Source: JAJRPT01 sp965661945 (GTDB taxonomy: Bacteria > Bacteroidota > Ignavibacteria > Kapaibacteriales > UBA2268). From it: a stretch of 64,000 bases of DNA. Within the stretch, counting starts at the first letter, position 1; the number at the start of each line of letters is the position of its first letter. The stretch covers positions 434,001 through 498,000 of the forward strand of contig CBFIFP010000001.1 in assembly GCA_965661945.1 (NCBI GenBank). The letters are read 5' to 3'. The notes below the pieces were generated by a model that was not told the origin of the DNA, ran no database searches, and saw only the letters and a list, made by a program, of their open reading frames with translations. Shown one piece after another: positions 54,060-63,249 of this stretch. The translations under genes were made by a program, and so were the position numbers.

Positions 54060-55181
54060 TTAATTAAATGGAACAGCACCAACAATTTCTATCCCAAAAC
54101 TTGTAATTCCAATTCGTTTTTTTGGACTGTTAGTTATTAATTCCATTTTCTTTACGCCTAAATCGGCGAGAATTTGCGCTCCAATACCAAAATCTTTAGG
54201 GTCTGGTTTTACTCCTAAAGATTCATAAAATTCTTTTGTGTTTGATAAATTATCTTGTTTAGAAATTGCTTGGATTCTTTCACTCAAACTCACATTATAT
54301 CCGCTATGATTGATATAAAGTAACACACCTTTGCCATGTTTATCAATCATTTTTAATGCTTTACGGAATTGAGATTCTTCATCATTTTTTAAAGTTCTAA
54401 AGATTTTAGAAGTTAAATCTTCCGAGTGAGCTCTAACTAAAATAGCTTCGTTATCAGACCATTCACCTTTTACTAAAGCGATATGTTCTTTATCATCAAT
54501 TATATTTCTGTAAGTATATAAATCAAATCTTCCATATAATGAATCAATTACTGTTTTTGATGTTCTCTGGACAAGTGAGTCTTTTTCTAATCTATGAGCA
54601 ATTAGGTCTTTTACAGTAATTATTTTTAAGTTATGCTTTTTAGCAAATACTTTAATATCATCAAGCCGAGCCATAGTACCATCTTCATTGATAATCTCAC
54701 AAAGAACTCCAGATGCTTTTAATCCTGCTAATTTCATAAGGTCTGTAGTAGCTTCTGTATGTCCAGGTCTGCGTAAAACCCCGCCTTCTACTGAAATTAG
54801 GGGAAAGATATGTCCGGGTCTTGCTAAATCGCTTGGTTTAGTGTCTTTGTTTGCTAAAGCTCTGATTGTGGCAGCTCTATCCATAGCTGATATACCAGTT
54901 GAAGTACCGTGCATATAGTCAACAGAAACAGTAAATTTGGTAGAGTGTAAAGCAGAATTACCTTGAACCATTTCAGATAGTTCTAATTCTTTTGCCCTTT
55001 TGTTTTCAATTGCAACGCAAATAAGACCTTTAGCATGGGTTGACATGAAATTTACAATATCTGGAGTGCAAAGTTCTGATGAAGCAATTAAATCACCTTC
55101 GTTTTCTCTTTCTTCATCATCCATAACGATGATGATTTTACCAGATGCTAAATCATATAATGCTTCTTCAATTGTGTTCAT
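54060..55181 (-). CDS. ribB: RibBA-type protein with degenerate GTP cyclohydrolase II half
   Basis: Residues 1-205 are 3,4-dihydroxy-2-butanone-4-phosphate synthase (RibB), which makes the four-carbon precursor of riboflavin from ribulose 5-phosphate. Its motifs are intact: DDEERENEGD (21-30), HGTSTGIS (91-98), RPGHIFPL (121-128) and GHTEA (140-144). Residues 206-373 have the length of GTP cyclohydrolase II (RibA), but the zinc cysteines are gone: HSEDL at 252-256 replaces HSECL and LKNDEE at 264-269 replaces RCDC. The GTP loop RQEGRG is replaced by INHSGY (290-295). The RibA half is thus probably inactive, like the RibBX proteins I recall from Shewanella. A functional RibA must be encoded elsewhere. 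The gene is alone, with a terminator at 53981-54017. Confidence 0.85.
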   Translation of the reverse strand: MNTIEEALYDLASGKIIIVMDDEERENEGDLIASSELCTPDIVNFMSTHAKGLICVAIENKRAKELELSEMVQGNSALHSTKFTVSVDYMHGTSTGISAMDRAATIRALANKDTKPSDLARPGHIFPLISVEGGVLRRPGHTEATTDLMKLAGLKASGVLCEIINEDGTMARLDDIKVFAKKHNLKIITVKDLIAHRLEKDSLVQRTSKTVIDSLYGRFDLYTYRNIIDDKEHIALVKGEWSDNEAILVRAHSEDLTSKIFRTLKNDEESQFRKALKMIDKHGKGVLLYINHSGYNVSLSERIQAISKQDNLSNTKEFYESLGVKPDPKDFGIGAQILADLGVKKMELITNSPKKRIGITSFGIEIVGAVPFN

Positions 55182-55211
55182 ATTATATGTTTATTTTTAT
55201 TATTAAAAAAA

Positions 55212-55240
55212 ATTGAAAACTACTTAGGGCAGTTTTCAAT
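55212..55240 (-). terminator. Terminator of yajC
   Basis: A 10-bp perfect stem, ATTGAAAACT (55212-55221) with AGTTTTCAAT (55231-55240). On the minus strand it is followed by TTTTTTTTA. Confidence 0.8.
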
Positions 55241-55266
55241 TATAAATAAAAGTTTAACTTAAAAAG

Positions 55267-55572
55267 TTATTTTTTTTGAGAAACTGCAGATTTTAAAAAT
55301 CTCATATTTGTATTATCTGCAACTTTTAGTAAAATAGTTTCATCATCAGTAGAAACAACAGAGCCATAAATTCCTGAGGTTGTAATAACTTTGTCACCAC
55401 TTTTAATCTCATTAATCATTTTTTGTTGTTCTTTTTGTTTTTTCTGTTGAGGTCTTATCATTAAGAAGTACATAATAACAAAAATTGCCCCAAACATAAT
55501 AAGAGTTGGTAACATTCCACCATCAGCACCCTGTCCGCTTGGAGGAGCCATCAATAATAAATTAAATAACAT
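55267..55572 (-). CDS. yajC: Preprotein translocase accessory subunit YajC
   Basis: A 101-aa protein with one membrane helix at about 19-40 (GMLPTLIMFGAIFVIMYFLM), the family signature MIRPQQKKQKEQQKM just after it, and a small cytoplasmic beta domain (KSGDKVITTSGIYGSV). YajC joins SecD and SecF in the holo-translocon and helps drive protein export. The length matches other YajC proteins. The ATG is preceded by AGGGA. It stands alone here, with a terminator at 55212-55240; secD and secF are not in the window. Confidence 0.95.
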   Translation of the reverse strand: MLFNLLLMAPPSGQGADGGMLPTLIMFGAIFVIMYFLMIRPQQKKQKEQQKMINEIKSGDKVITTSGIYGSVVSTDDETILLKVADNTNMRFLKSAVSQKK

Positions 55573-55632
55573 TTTTAATCCCTGTCAAAATAATAATTAC
55601 AAAATTACAAAAAAATTACGAGATAATAAATA

Positions 55633-55662
55633 AAAGCAGTTTTTGTTTAAAACATCTGCTTT
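55633..55662 (-). terminator. Probable terminator of the barrel-protein gene
   Basis: AAAGCAG (55633-55639) with CTGCTTT (55656-55662), 16-base loop. On the minus strand it is followed by TATTTATTA. The loop is long, so support is moderate. Confidence 0.5.
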
Positions 55663-55683
55663 ATCAAATAAATTAACAACTAA

Positions 55684-56307
55684 TCAAAAATTATAGAACA
55701 ACGAAACTCCAAAAGCAAAACCAAAATTAATTGGGTTAGTAGTAATTGGTATTATAGTGCTTATTTCAGTAACTTTATCATAAAAAGAGTCATAAGTATC
55801 TAATGTACGATAATTAAAATGATATCCTCCGTCAATAGAAGCTGAAATGTTATAATCTAACATAAACTCAAAACCAAATCCTAAACCTACATTTATATCA
55901 TTTTTAGTTGTTTGAAAATCATTATTAGTATTCATATCATCATCATAGTAATCTTCTAACATATATCTATAAAAACCACCAGCTAAAAGATAGAGTCTGC
56001 TTGATTCGAACTTTTTTAAATCATATTGCAACTCTGTACCTATTGTAACCTGTACATCGTTAAAGTTATTGCCGGAGTTTGGATTATCTTCAATACTTCC
56101 GTAAGCAAAGAATTGGGATTTTAAGCCAATTTTATCGGTAAGTTGCCTTTGGTAACTAAGTCCATAACCAGTCATCATAGAATAAGTAAAGCCAATTTTA
56201 TTATTGAGCCATACATTTTGTTTTGAACTAGTTTCATTCTCTAAATTATAAATCTGAGAGAAAACTGGCATAGAAATAAATGCCAATAGAATTAGTATCT
56301 TTTTCAT
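55684..56307 (-). CDS. Predicted outer-membrane beta-barrel protein, 207 aa
   Basis: Signal peptide (MKKILILLAFISMPVFS), then alternating hydrophobic and polar residues typical of an eight- or ten-strand barrel (for example SRLYLLAGGFYRYM and NVGLGFGFEFML), ending with aromatic FYNF at the C-terminus, the usual assembly signal for outer-membrane barrels. It resembles the porin-like outer-membrane-beta-barrel proteins common in Bacteroidota; no exact family can be named. It is alone on the minus strand, between yajC (111 bases) and the peroxiredoxin terminator. Confidence 0.75.
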   Translation of the reverse strand: MKKILILLAFISMPVFSQIYNLENETSSKQNVWLNNKIGFTYSMMTGYGLSYQRQLTDKIGLKSQFFAYGSIEDNPNSGNNFNDVQVTIGTELQYDLKKFESSRLYLLAGGFYRYMLEDYYDDDMNTNNDFQTTKNDINVGLGFGFEFMLDYNISASIDGGYHFNYRTLDTYDSFYDKVTEISTIIPITTNPINFGFAFGVSLFYNF

Positions 56308-56360
56308 AAATTTGTCCTTTTAAAAAAGTAAAATTACACAATAATTTTGAATTAGAAAAA

Positions 56361-56387
56361 TAAAAAGAGCCATAATAGCTCTTTTTA
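56361..56387 (-). terminator. Terminator of the peroxiredoxin gene
   Basis: TAAAAAGAGC (56361-56370) with GCTCTTTTTA (56378-56387), seven-base loop. It lies 36 bases past the peroxiredoxin stop on the minus strand and is followed there by TTTTTCTAA. Confidence 0.8.
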
Positions 56388-56422
56388 TAAATTAAAGATA
56401 AAAATAATACTTAGGAAAATAT

Positions 56423-56971
56423 TTAAAGAGTATTATCGCCTGGCTTCCAACCGCACGGAGTTTGTTTGCCTGTTTGGAGTGCTTGCAAAACTCTTAATAC
56501 TTCTTCTGAAGAACGCCCTACAGCTTCTGGATGAATCACACTATATTTTAACTCTCCTTCTGGGTCAATTATATACAATCCACGAAGTGCGTAACCTGTA
56601 GATTCTTTATAAACTTCATACGCTTTCGCATTAGCACCCGTAAAATCTGCAAGAAGTGGAAAAGGTAAATCTTGTAAATCTTTTTCGTGAGTTCTCCAAG
56701 CCAAATGCGAAAAATGGCTATCAGTAGAGCAACCAATAACTTCAGTATTTAATTTTTTAAATTCATCATAATTCTTTCCAAGCCCAGCAATTTCAGTAGG
56801 ACAAACGAAAGTGAAGTCTAATGGATAGAAAAAGAAAACAACCCATTTGCCTTTATAATCTTCTAATGAAATTTGTTTGAAAGAGTTTCCAGGATTTAGC
56901 CCTGATGATGCTCCACCTATAACTGCTGTACCTTTAAAATTTGGGGCTTTTTCGCCAACTAATAATCCCAT
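56423..56971 (-). CDS. Typical 2-Cys peroxiredoxin (AhpC/Prx1 type)
   Basis: A 182-aa peroxidase that reduces hydrogen and organic peroxides. The peroxidatic Cys57 is in LDFTFVCPTE and the resolving Cys173 is in QTPCGWKPGD near the C-terminus; the GWKPG box and the final helix are those of Prx1-type enzymes. The catalytic Thr and Arg are kept (PTE; YALRGLYIID near residue 128). An insertion (GGASSGLNPGN) at 19-29 widens the first loop. The ATG is preceded by AAGGAGAG. A terminator follows at 56361-56387. It probably uses a thioredoxin or AhpF-like reductant, not encoded nearby. Confidence 0.93.
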   Translation of the reverse strand: MGLLVGEKAPNFKGTAVIGGASSGLNPGNSFKQISLEDYKGKWVVFFFYPLDFTFVCPTEIAGLGKNYDEFKKLNTEVIGCSTDSHFSHLAWRTHEKDLQDLPFPLLADFTGANAKAYEVYKESTGYALRGLYIIDPEGELKYSVIHPEAVGRSSEEVLRVLQALQTGKQTPCGWKPGDNTL

Positions 56972-57026
56972 ATTCTCTCCTTATATTAAATTTAAAATAT
57001 TTTAAAAACTACTTCTTAAATAATAG

Positions 57027-57061
57027 ATTCAATTTAGATAATTTTATAATCTAAATTGAAT
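57027..57061 (-). terminator. Probable terminator of the DUF2723 gene
   Basis: A 13-bp perfect stem (57027-57039 with 57049-57061) with a nine-base loop, 13 bases beyond the DUF2723 stop on the minus strand. The tail CTATTATTT is only moderately T-rich. It also lies upstream of the peroxiredoxin ATG. Confidence 0.6.
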
Positions 57062-57073
57062 TTACTTTCTTTT

Positions 57074-60000
57074 CTATTCTAAAACTAAAGAATCATTAGC
57101 TGATTTTGCTTGTTCAATTTCATCATCTCTTCTTTTCATGATGTTATTTAGTTCTTGAGTTTTTTGGAATAATCTATCTGAAACATATCTTACTAACATT
57201 TCTTCACCAGATTGACGATATTTTTCTAATTCAGCAGCAATTAAATCCATTGCCTCTTTAAATTTATCTTGTTTTACAAGTGCATCAACTTCATATTCTA
57301 CAATTTGTAATTCAGTGTCAAAAATACTTCCTTGAAGCATTTGAGACGCTTGAATATCACCTCTTGTTGCTGGCTCGTAAGACCTCATAAAGTTAATGAA
57401 TTTCTTAAGAACCTCGATAGCTCCAGGGTAGTCATTTGATTGACTGTAAATCATAGCGGCTAATCTGTGGGGTCCTAACACTCTTTGAGTTGCTTCCATA
57501 ACTTTGATTCGAGTTTCAATGTTATCATTATTTATGATTTGGTTTAGGTCGGCTAATGCTATATTTCTATATTGCTTAGTTTTTTCTTCTTCGCCTAAAC
57601 TTTCATATATCTGAGAAATCTCATAAGAGGTGTAATAAGGCATTGGGAATTGCTCATTTGAAATTAGTTCCCCCATTTTATTTAAAACAGATATTGCTAA
57701 TTCGTTACCTTTATCTTCTTGAATTATGGCTTTTGCAAGCATTAGATATAATTCTCTATAAGTAGTTGATAATCTTCTGTGCACTTCATCATAGTAAACA
57801 TCTAAGTTATTGAAGTTTCGAATTTTAAATCCGTATTGAGGAGTTTTACTATAGTTTTCAGAGTTATCAACGTTCATCAAACAATCCATCATAATATCAA
57901 TGTCAACTGCTGGAGATCTATCTGAACCGTACTGAGGAGCCGGGCAAACTCTCATTAACATTCCTTCATGTCTGAAGAATGGTTCTAAACCAGCGAAAGC
58001 GTCAGGACCAACAGTTGTTGAGAAATAAATTGGTCTTTCAAATTTTGTTTGTTCTAAAATGTCGAATATTAGTTTATCTTGAACTCTGTAAAGCTGATAT
58101 CCTTCGCCATAAGGTCTGCCAGTTACTTCTGCGGTAAATAGTCCTTTTTCAACAATATCATTGTCTGAAGTATATTTAGCAAGTATTTTTCTATTAACTG
58201 GAATGTTCAATGTTCTGATTCTGGCTCTTTCATAACTTAAAGCGTTATCATCTAATTCATCTTTTACTCTTAATGATTCATCGGAGAAACTTAAAGGAAT
58301 TTTTTCTGCTCCCCAAGGTTTTCTATTTTTAAGTTGATCAACATACCATAGAGTGTTTCCAAGAGATAAGTTAACAATTCTTACATCTCTTCTTACTCCC
58401 ATAACATCTTGAATATACCACACAGGGAATGTATCATTATCACCATTTGTGAAGATTATTGCATTTTCTTCTGCAGATTGAAGAATATTATATGAGTAAT
58501 CAAAAGGTGCGTAGTTTCCTGTTCTATCGTGAAGTTCCCATCCACCATAAGCCATATTAACTGGAACAAGAATTGTAGCAAGACCTATAACTCCAAGTGC
58601 AACACCTTCTTTGAATTTTTGATTGGATATTAATTCAATGAGGGCATAGGTTCCAATTCCAATCCACATTGCAAATAACATAAAGGAGCCGGTGTAGAAA
58701 TAGTCTCTTTCTCTTGGCTGTGGATTTTGTTGTTGCTGAGCAATAGCTGCAAAAACTCCCATCATTAAAAACATCAGTAAATATATAGAAGCCATTTTTT
58801 TATCCTTACTAAAATGGAAATATAAACCAATTAGTCCAATAAGTAATGGAATAGCAAAAAAATTAATTGGGAAAATATGGGAATATCCGTTGCCAAATGT
58901 TTCTCTTGTTAGTTCTTCTTTATTAGCAGAAAAAAGGACTGAACCAGCGTCTTGAGTATCTGAGATTCTTCCTGCATAATTCCACATAAAATACCTTATA
59001 TACATGTGGTCGATTTGATATTTCCAGAGATAATTAATTTCTCCCCAAAAAATATCTGGCTTTTTAAAAATGTTTATGTCGTTAAATACTTCTTTAGAGA
59101 AACCTCTACCGTCACTTGTTCTAACTTCTTCTCTAACAGGTTCTTCCCATGGTCCGTAGTAGTATTCTCCATTAGCAGTTTTTCTTCTATACTCACTAAC
59201 GAATCTATCTTCGTTTTGCGCTCTTCTGGGCCAACTATCTAAACTTCCGTATTGCTCTCTACCAAGATATGAAGCCAAAGAGTTAAAAGTTTTTGGCTCG
59301 TTTTCGTTCATAGGTGGATTAGAGTTAGATCTTATAAGAATTTGAGTGTAAGTTGTGTAGCCAAGTAATATTAACAAGAATGATGAAGTAATTAGGGATA
59401 AAGTTTTTTTGTTTTCTTTGTAAGCCCATAAAAATCCGATAATTGCTGCAACAATAACTAAAATTGCCAATAAAGTTAACCCAAAGCTATCTTGGATAGC
59501 GTATTCTCTTGCATCATTTCTATTTGGAGTATGACCAGCAAGTAATGCAGGAAGCCATTTTACTATTCCAGGGTATATTACTGCAAAAATTACGAATGCT
59601 AAGATAGATGCAATTGCTAAACCTTTATAAGAGAACTCATATTTTCTAAAATAAACTAAGTAAACAATTGAAAATATTGCTAATATTGCAAGTAAGTGAA
59701 CACCAGTAGAGAGTCCAATTAAGTAAGCCATTAACATTAAATACTTTTCGCTTCCAATTTCATCAGCTTTATCATTCCAAAGCATCATCAAATAAACAAT
59801 TATAGCAACAAATAGAGTTGCCATTGCATATACCTCGGATTCAACTGCATTGAACCAGAAAGTATCACTGAAAGTGAAAGCAGCAGCACCTACAAAAGAA
59901 CTTCCATAAACTGATAAGCTCTCCCCTAGTGTTTTTGGTTCTCCACCTCTGAAGTTTTTAATCACATAATTTGTGATTAGATATAATAAAAATATTACGA

Positions 60001-60340
60001 ATGCACTGGAGAAAACTGAAACTAAGTTTACTTTCCAACCTGGATCACCGAATGGGATTAATACATCAAACATTTTTCCTAACATTAGAAAGAGGGGTGC
60101 CCCAGGAGGATGAGGAACTTGCTGCCAAATTGCAGCATTTGAAAACTCACTACAATCCCAAAATGGTACCGAATCTTGTACTGTCATTAAGTAAACAACT
60201 AGTGCAAGTGCGAAAGAAAGTATTCCAAAAATCTGTTTTACTAGTTTACTATTCATCTTTTTCCAAATAAATTTTTTAATTTTGAGAAATAAAAACTTCA
60301 AATTAATAATTAAATTTGACTTTTGTAAATTTTCTTTCAA
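57074..60340 (-). CDS. DUF2723-family membrane protein (GT-C-type glycosyltransferase)
   Basis: A 1088-aa integral membrane protein. The DUF2723 core at about 40-230 contains VPFWDCSEF and HPPGAPLF, motifs of the GT-C superfamily of lipid-linked sugar transferases; twelve or so membrane helices follow between about 35 and 600, then a large soluble region of 480 residues with TPR-like repeats (for example EAMDLIAAELEKYR). Bacteroidota homologues are thought to O-glycosylate secreted proteins; the donor is unknown. The frame is open to an ATG at 60340, but the ATG at 60256 (MNSKLVKQIFGIL) begins just before the first membrane helix and is the more likely start. It is divergent from the barrel gene at 60369. 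Confidence 0.82.
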   Translation of the reverse strand: MKENLQKSNLIINLKFLFLKIKKFIWKKMNSKLVKQIFGILSFALALVVYLMTVQDSVPFWDCSEFSNAAIWQQVPHPPGAPLFLMLGKMFDVLIPFGDPGWKVNLVSVFSSAFVIFLLYLITNYVIKNFRGGEPKTLGESLSVYGSSFVGAAAFTFSDTFWFNAVESEVYAMATLFVAIIVYLMMLWNDKADEIGSEKYLMLMAYLIGLSTGVHLLAILAIFSIVYLVYFRKYEFSYKGLAIASILAFVIFAVIYPGIVKWLPALLAGHTPNRNDAREYAIQDSFGLTLLAILVIVAAIIGFLWAYKENKKTLSLITSSFLLILLGYTTYTQILIRSNSNPPMNENEPKTFNSLASYLGREQYGSLDSWPRRAQNEDRFVSEYRRKTANGEYYYGPWEEPVREEVRTSDGRGFSKEVFNDINIFKKPDIFWGEINYLWKYQIDHMYIRYFMWNYAGRISDTQDAGSVLFSANKEELTRETFGNGYSHIFPINFFAIPLLIGLIGLYFHFSKDKKMASIYLLMFLMMGVFAAIAQQQQNPQPRERDYFYTGSFMLFAMWIGIGTYALIELISNQKFKEGVALGVIGLATILVPVNMAYGGWELHDRTGNYAPFDYSYNILQSAEENAIIFTNGDNDTFPVWYIQDVMGVRRDVRIVNLSLGNTLWYVDQLKNRKPWGAEKIPLSFSDESLRVKDELDDNALSYERARIRTLNIPVNRKILAKYTSDNDIVEKGLFTAEVTGRPYGEGYQLYRVQDKLIFDILEQTKFERPIYFSTTVGPDAFAGLEPFFRHEGMLMRVCPAPQYGSDRSPAVDIDIMMDCLMNVDNSENYSKTPQYGFKIRNFNNLDVYYDEVHRRLSTTYRELYLMLAKAIIQEDKGNELAISVLNKMGELISNEQFPMPYYTSYEISQIYESLGEEEKTKQYRNIALADLNQIINNDNIETRIKVMEATQRVLGPHRLAAMIYSQSNDYPGAIEVLKKFINFMRSYEPATRGDIQASQMLQGSIFDTELQIVEYEVDALVKQDKFKEAMDLIAAELEKYRQSGEEMLVRYVSDRLFQKTQELNNIMKRRDDEIEQAKSANDSLVLE

Positions 60341-60368
60341 ATTTTAATCATTTTCTTATAAACAAATA

Positions 60369-61127
60369 ATGCTTTTTATAATCATAACTCTATTACTTTC
60401 AATTCAGATTGTTAAATCACAAGTTGATACTGAATCATTACGAAAAATTGACATGGATGTTGGTCATTTTCAGAATCTACAAACAAATATAGGTTTGAGA
60501 AAAGGAAATACTGAGTTCTTTTCTTTGGGAATTAACTATAGGTCTGACTATGTAACAGATAAATATCATGCTTATGGCGTTGCAAGTTTGGCTTATCAAG
60601 ATAACCAAAATGGTGTATTCCAAAGAATGGGCTTTATTCATTTGAGATATTTACAAAAATGGGGTGGCAATTTTTGGAAGGAAGTTTATGCTCAAAAGCA
60701 ATTTGATTTTTTCCAGAGATTAAAAGATAGAAACCTTTTAGGTGGGGGTGTTAGATTTAATTTTGACCAGAAAGATAGTGTTAAAAGAATTTTTAATTTG
60801 TATATGGGAACAGGAATTATGTACGAGAATGAACTTTTAAATATTAATCAAAACTATAGTACAAATTTGATTCGTTCTTCGTCATATTTGAATTTATCTT
60901 GGATTCCAAATAATCAGTTTAATCTTTCGTCTGTAATATATTATCAGTGGGACTTATTTAATTCTAAGGATTATAGAATTTTGAGTATTTCTAGTTTTAA
61001 TTTTAAAATAAATAATTTATTAAGTTTCATATTTCAAATGAATTACAGATTTGACTCAGACCCACCAATTCCTGAAATAAAAAAATATGATTATGAATTG
61101 AGAAATGGTCTTAAATTTGAATTTTAA
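60369..61127 (+). CDS. Predicted outer-membrane barrel protein, 252 aa
   Basis: A signal peptide (MLFIIITLLLSIQIVKSQ) is followed by alternating short beta strands through the whole length, such as GNTEFFSLGINYRSDYV and NNLLSFIFQMNYRF, ending in the aromatic KFEF at the C-terminus. This is the pattern of a small outer-membrane barrel; it is close in style to YaiO-like proteins, but I cannot assign it firmly. It is divergent from the DUF2723 gene and is followed by speA after 33 bases. Confidence 0.7.
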   Translation: MLFIIITLLLSIQIVKSQVDTESLRKIDMDVGHFQNLQTNIGLRKGNTEFFSLGINYRSDYVTDKYHAYGVASLAYQDNQNGVFQRMGFIHLRYLQKWGGNFWKEVYAQKQFDFFQRLKDRNLLGGGVRFNFDQKDSVKRIFNLYMGTGIMYENELLNINQNYSTNLIRSSSYLNLSWIPNNQFNLSSVIYYQWDLFNSKDYRILSISSFNFKINNLLSFIFQMNYRFDSDPPIPEIKKYDYELRNGLKFEF

Positions 61128-61160
61128 TTTTTTCAACTTTAAAAAATATATTGACAAAAT

Positions 61161-63050
61161 ATGAAAAAATGGACAATTAAAGATGCAATCGAAACCTACA
61201 ATTTGAATGGTTGGGGTAGCGATTATTTCAAAATTAATGAATCAGGTAATGTCTGTGTTGTTTCCCCTTCTAATAAAAATCAAGTTCCTTTAATTGATAT
61301 TATTAACGAGTTGGGAATAAAAGATATTAACTCTCCTATTTTATTGCGTTTTCCAGATATAATGGAAGATAGAATAAAAATAATTTCTGATTCATTTAGT
61401 AAAGCAGCAAAAGAGTTTGATTATAAATCAGAAACTTACACTGTTTATCCGATTAAAGTAAATCAAATGAAGCAAGTTGTAGAGGAAGTGGTAAAATGCT
61501 CCAAAAATTATAATATAGGCCTTGAAGCTGGTTCCAAACCAGAGCTTCATGCTGTATTAGCAACTGCTGAAAATGATGATGCTCCTATTATTTGTAATGG
61601 TTATAAAGATGAGGAATTTATAGAATTAGCTTTATTAGCTAAAAAAATGGGTAAGGATATATATCTTGTTGTTGAAAAACTGAATGAATTAAAATTAATC
61701 ATAAAACTTGCTAAGCAAAGAAATATAAGACCAAACATTGGAATTAGAATAAGACTTTCTAATGCTGGTTCTGGACGTTGGGAGGATTCTGGTGGAGATA
61801 AAAGTAAGTTTGGACTTAGTCCATCAGAACTTATAGACGCTGTAGAGGTTGCTAAAGAAGCTGATATGTTAGATTGCGTTAAGTTAATTCATTTTCATCT
61901 TGGCTCACAGATAACTAAAATTAGAAGAATTAAAATGGCTTTAAGAGAAGCCGCTCAATATTACTATCAACTTAGAAATCTTGGTTGTATGATAGAATAT
62001 TTTGATGTCGGAGGTGGGCTTGGAGTTGACTATGATGGGACAAATTCTTCTAATCCTTCTTCGATGAATTACGATATTCAAGAATATGCTAATGATATTG
62101 TATTTGCTATTGTAAACATCTCTAATAAACATAATTTGCCACACCCTAAAATTATTACAGAGTCTGGAAGGGCAATTACTGCGCATCATTCTATTTTGAT
62201 TTTTGATGTATTAGAAACTATGGAACAACCGCAAATTGATGCGAGTTTTGATTTAGAGCCAAATTCACATGAAAACATAAAAGAACTTTATAATATTTAT
62301 AAAACAATTAATTATAAGAACATGTTTGAAAGGTGGCACGATGCAAATCAAATAAGAGATGAGAATAACACATTATTTACTCTTACTAATCTTGATTTAA
62401 AAACTCGTGCATTAACTGAGAAGTTATTTTGGTCAATTGCTAATAAATTTAGAGATTTATCAATAGAACATAAAATTGAATCTGAGGAGCTTGAGCAAGC
62501 ATCAATTCTTCTTGCTGATAAGTATTTTTGTAATTTTTCGGTTTTTCAATCGCTTCCTGATTCTTGGGCTATAGATCAAATATTTCCAATTATGCCTATA
62601 CATCGATTAAATGAGTATCCTGAAAATAGAGCAACTTTGCAAGATATTACTTGTGATTCTGATGGTAAGATTGACAGTTTTGTTGCTAATAACTACATAG
62701 AAAAATGGTTACCTGTTCATAAATTAAAGAAAGGTGAGTATTACTATCTTGCTGCATTTATGGTAGGAGCTTATCAAGAAATTTTGGGTGATTTGCATAA
62801 TCTTTTTGGCGATACTAATGCAGCTCACGTTGAGATTTATGAGGATTCATATAAAATAACAGAAGTGATAGAAGGTGAGGCGGCTGATGAAGTTTTATCT
62901 TACGTTGGTTTTAGTGCTAAAACATTAGTAAAACAAATGGAAACTTGGGTTATAAAATCAATTAAACAAGGCGTTATTAGTTCTGAAGAGGGTAAAGAAT
63001 ACCTTGCAACATATCGCTCTGGTTTATACGGGTATACTTATTTAGAATAA
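61161..63050 (+). CDS. speA: Biosynthetic arginine decarboxylase
   Basis: A 629-aa PLP enzyme that turns arginine into agmatine, the first step of spermidine synthesis. The N-terminal barrel begins with the substrate region WTIKDAIETYNLNGWG; the PLP lysine is Lys99 in TVYPIKVNQ, then the phosphate and substrate motifs LRFPD, HFHLGSQI (near residue 245) and the glycine-rich VGGGLGVDY (near 280). The C-terminal part is the usual beta domain with insertion. Length matches the SpeA family. It is expected to be cytoplasmic and Mg-dependent. No speB or speE is in the window. It is 33 bases after the barrel gene and ends before a strong terminator at 63141-63177. Confidence 0.95.
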   Translation: MKKWTIKDAIETYNLNGWGSDYFKINESGNVCVVSPSNKNQVPLIDIINELGIKDINSPILLRFPDIMEDRIKIISDSFSKAAKEFDYKSETYTVYPIKVNQMKQVVEEVVKCSKNYNIGLEAGSKPELHAVLATAENDDAPIICNGYKDEEFIELALLAKKMGKDIYLVVEKLNELKLIIKLAKQRNIRPNIGIRIRLSNAGSGRWEDSGGDKSKFGLSPSELIDAVEVAKEADMLDCVKLIHFHLGSQITKIRRIKMALREAAQYYYQLRNLGCMIEYFDVGGGLGVDYDGTNSSNPSSMNYDIQEYANDIVFAIVNISNKHNLPHPKIITESGRAITAHHSILIFDVLETMEQPQIDASFDLEPNSHENIKELYNIYKTINYKNMFERWHDANQIRDENNTLFTLTNLDLKTRALTEKLFWSIANKFRDLSIEHKIESEELEQASILLADKYFCNFSVFQSLPDSWAIDQIFPIMPIHRLNEYPENRATLQDITCDSDGKIDSFVANNYIEKWLPVHKLKKGEYYYLAAFMVGAYQEILGDLHNLFGDTNAAHVEIYEDSYKITEVIEGEAADEVLSYVGFSAKTLVKQMETWVIKSIKQGVISSEEGKEYLATYRSGLYGYTYLE

Positions 63051-63140
63051 TTTTTGAATTATAGTTTATGATTTTTAAACTATATTTATAAAATAAAGTA
63101 AACTAATTTTTTAGATTAAGTGTATATTATACATAAATTG

Positions 63141-63177
63141 AATACGAACGTTTGATAAAAAACGTTCGTATTTTTTT
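63141..63177 (+). terminator. Strong terminator of speA
   Basis: A perfect 13-bp stem, AATACGAACGTTT (63141-63153) with AAACGTTCGTATT (63160-63172), loop GATAAA, then TTTTT. It lies 91 bases past the speA stop. Confidence 0.9.
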
Positions 63178-63249
63178 CTTAATTAATTTTAAAAATAATT
63201 AATAAACTTTTAATTTAAATCACATCAAGATTCTGTAACTCTTTGTAAT

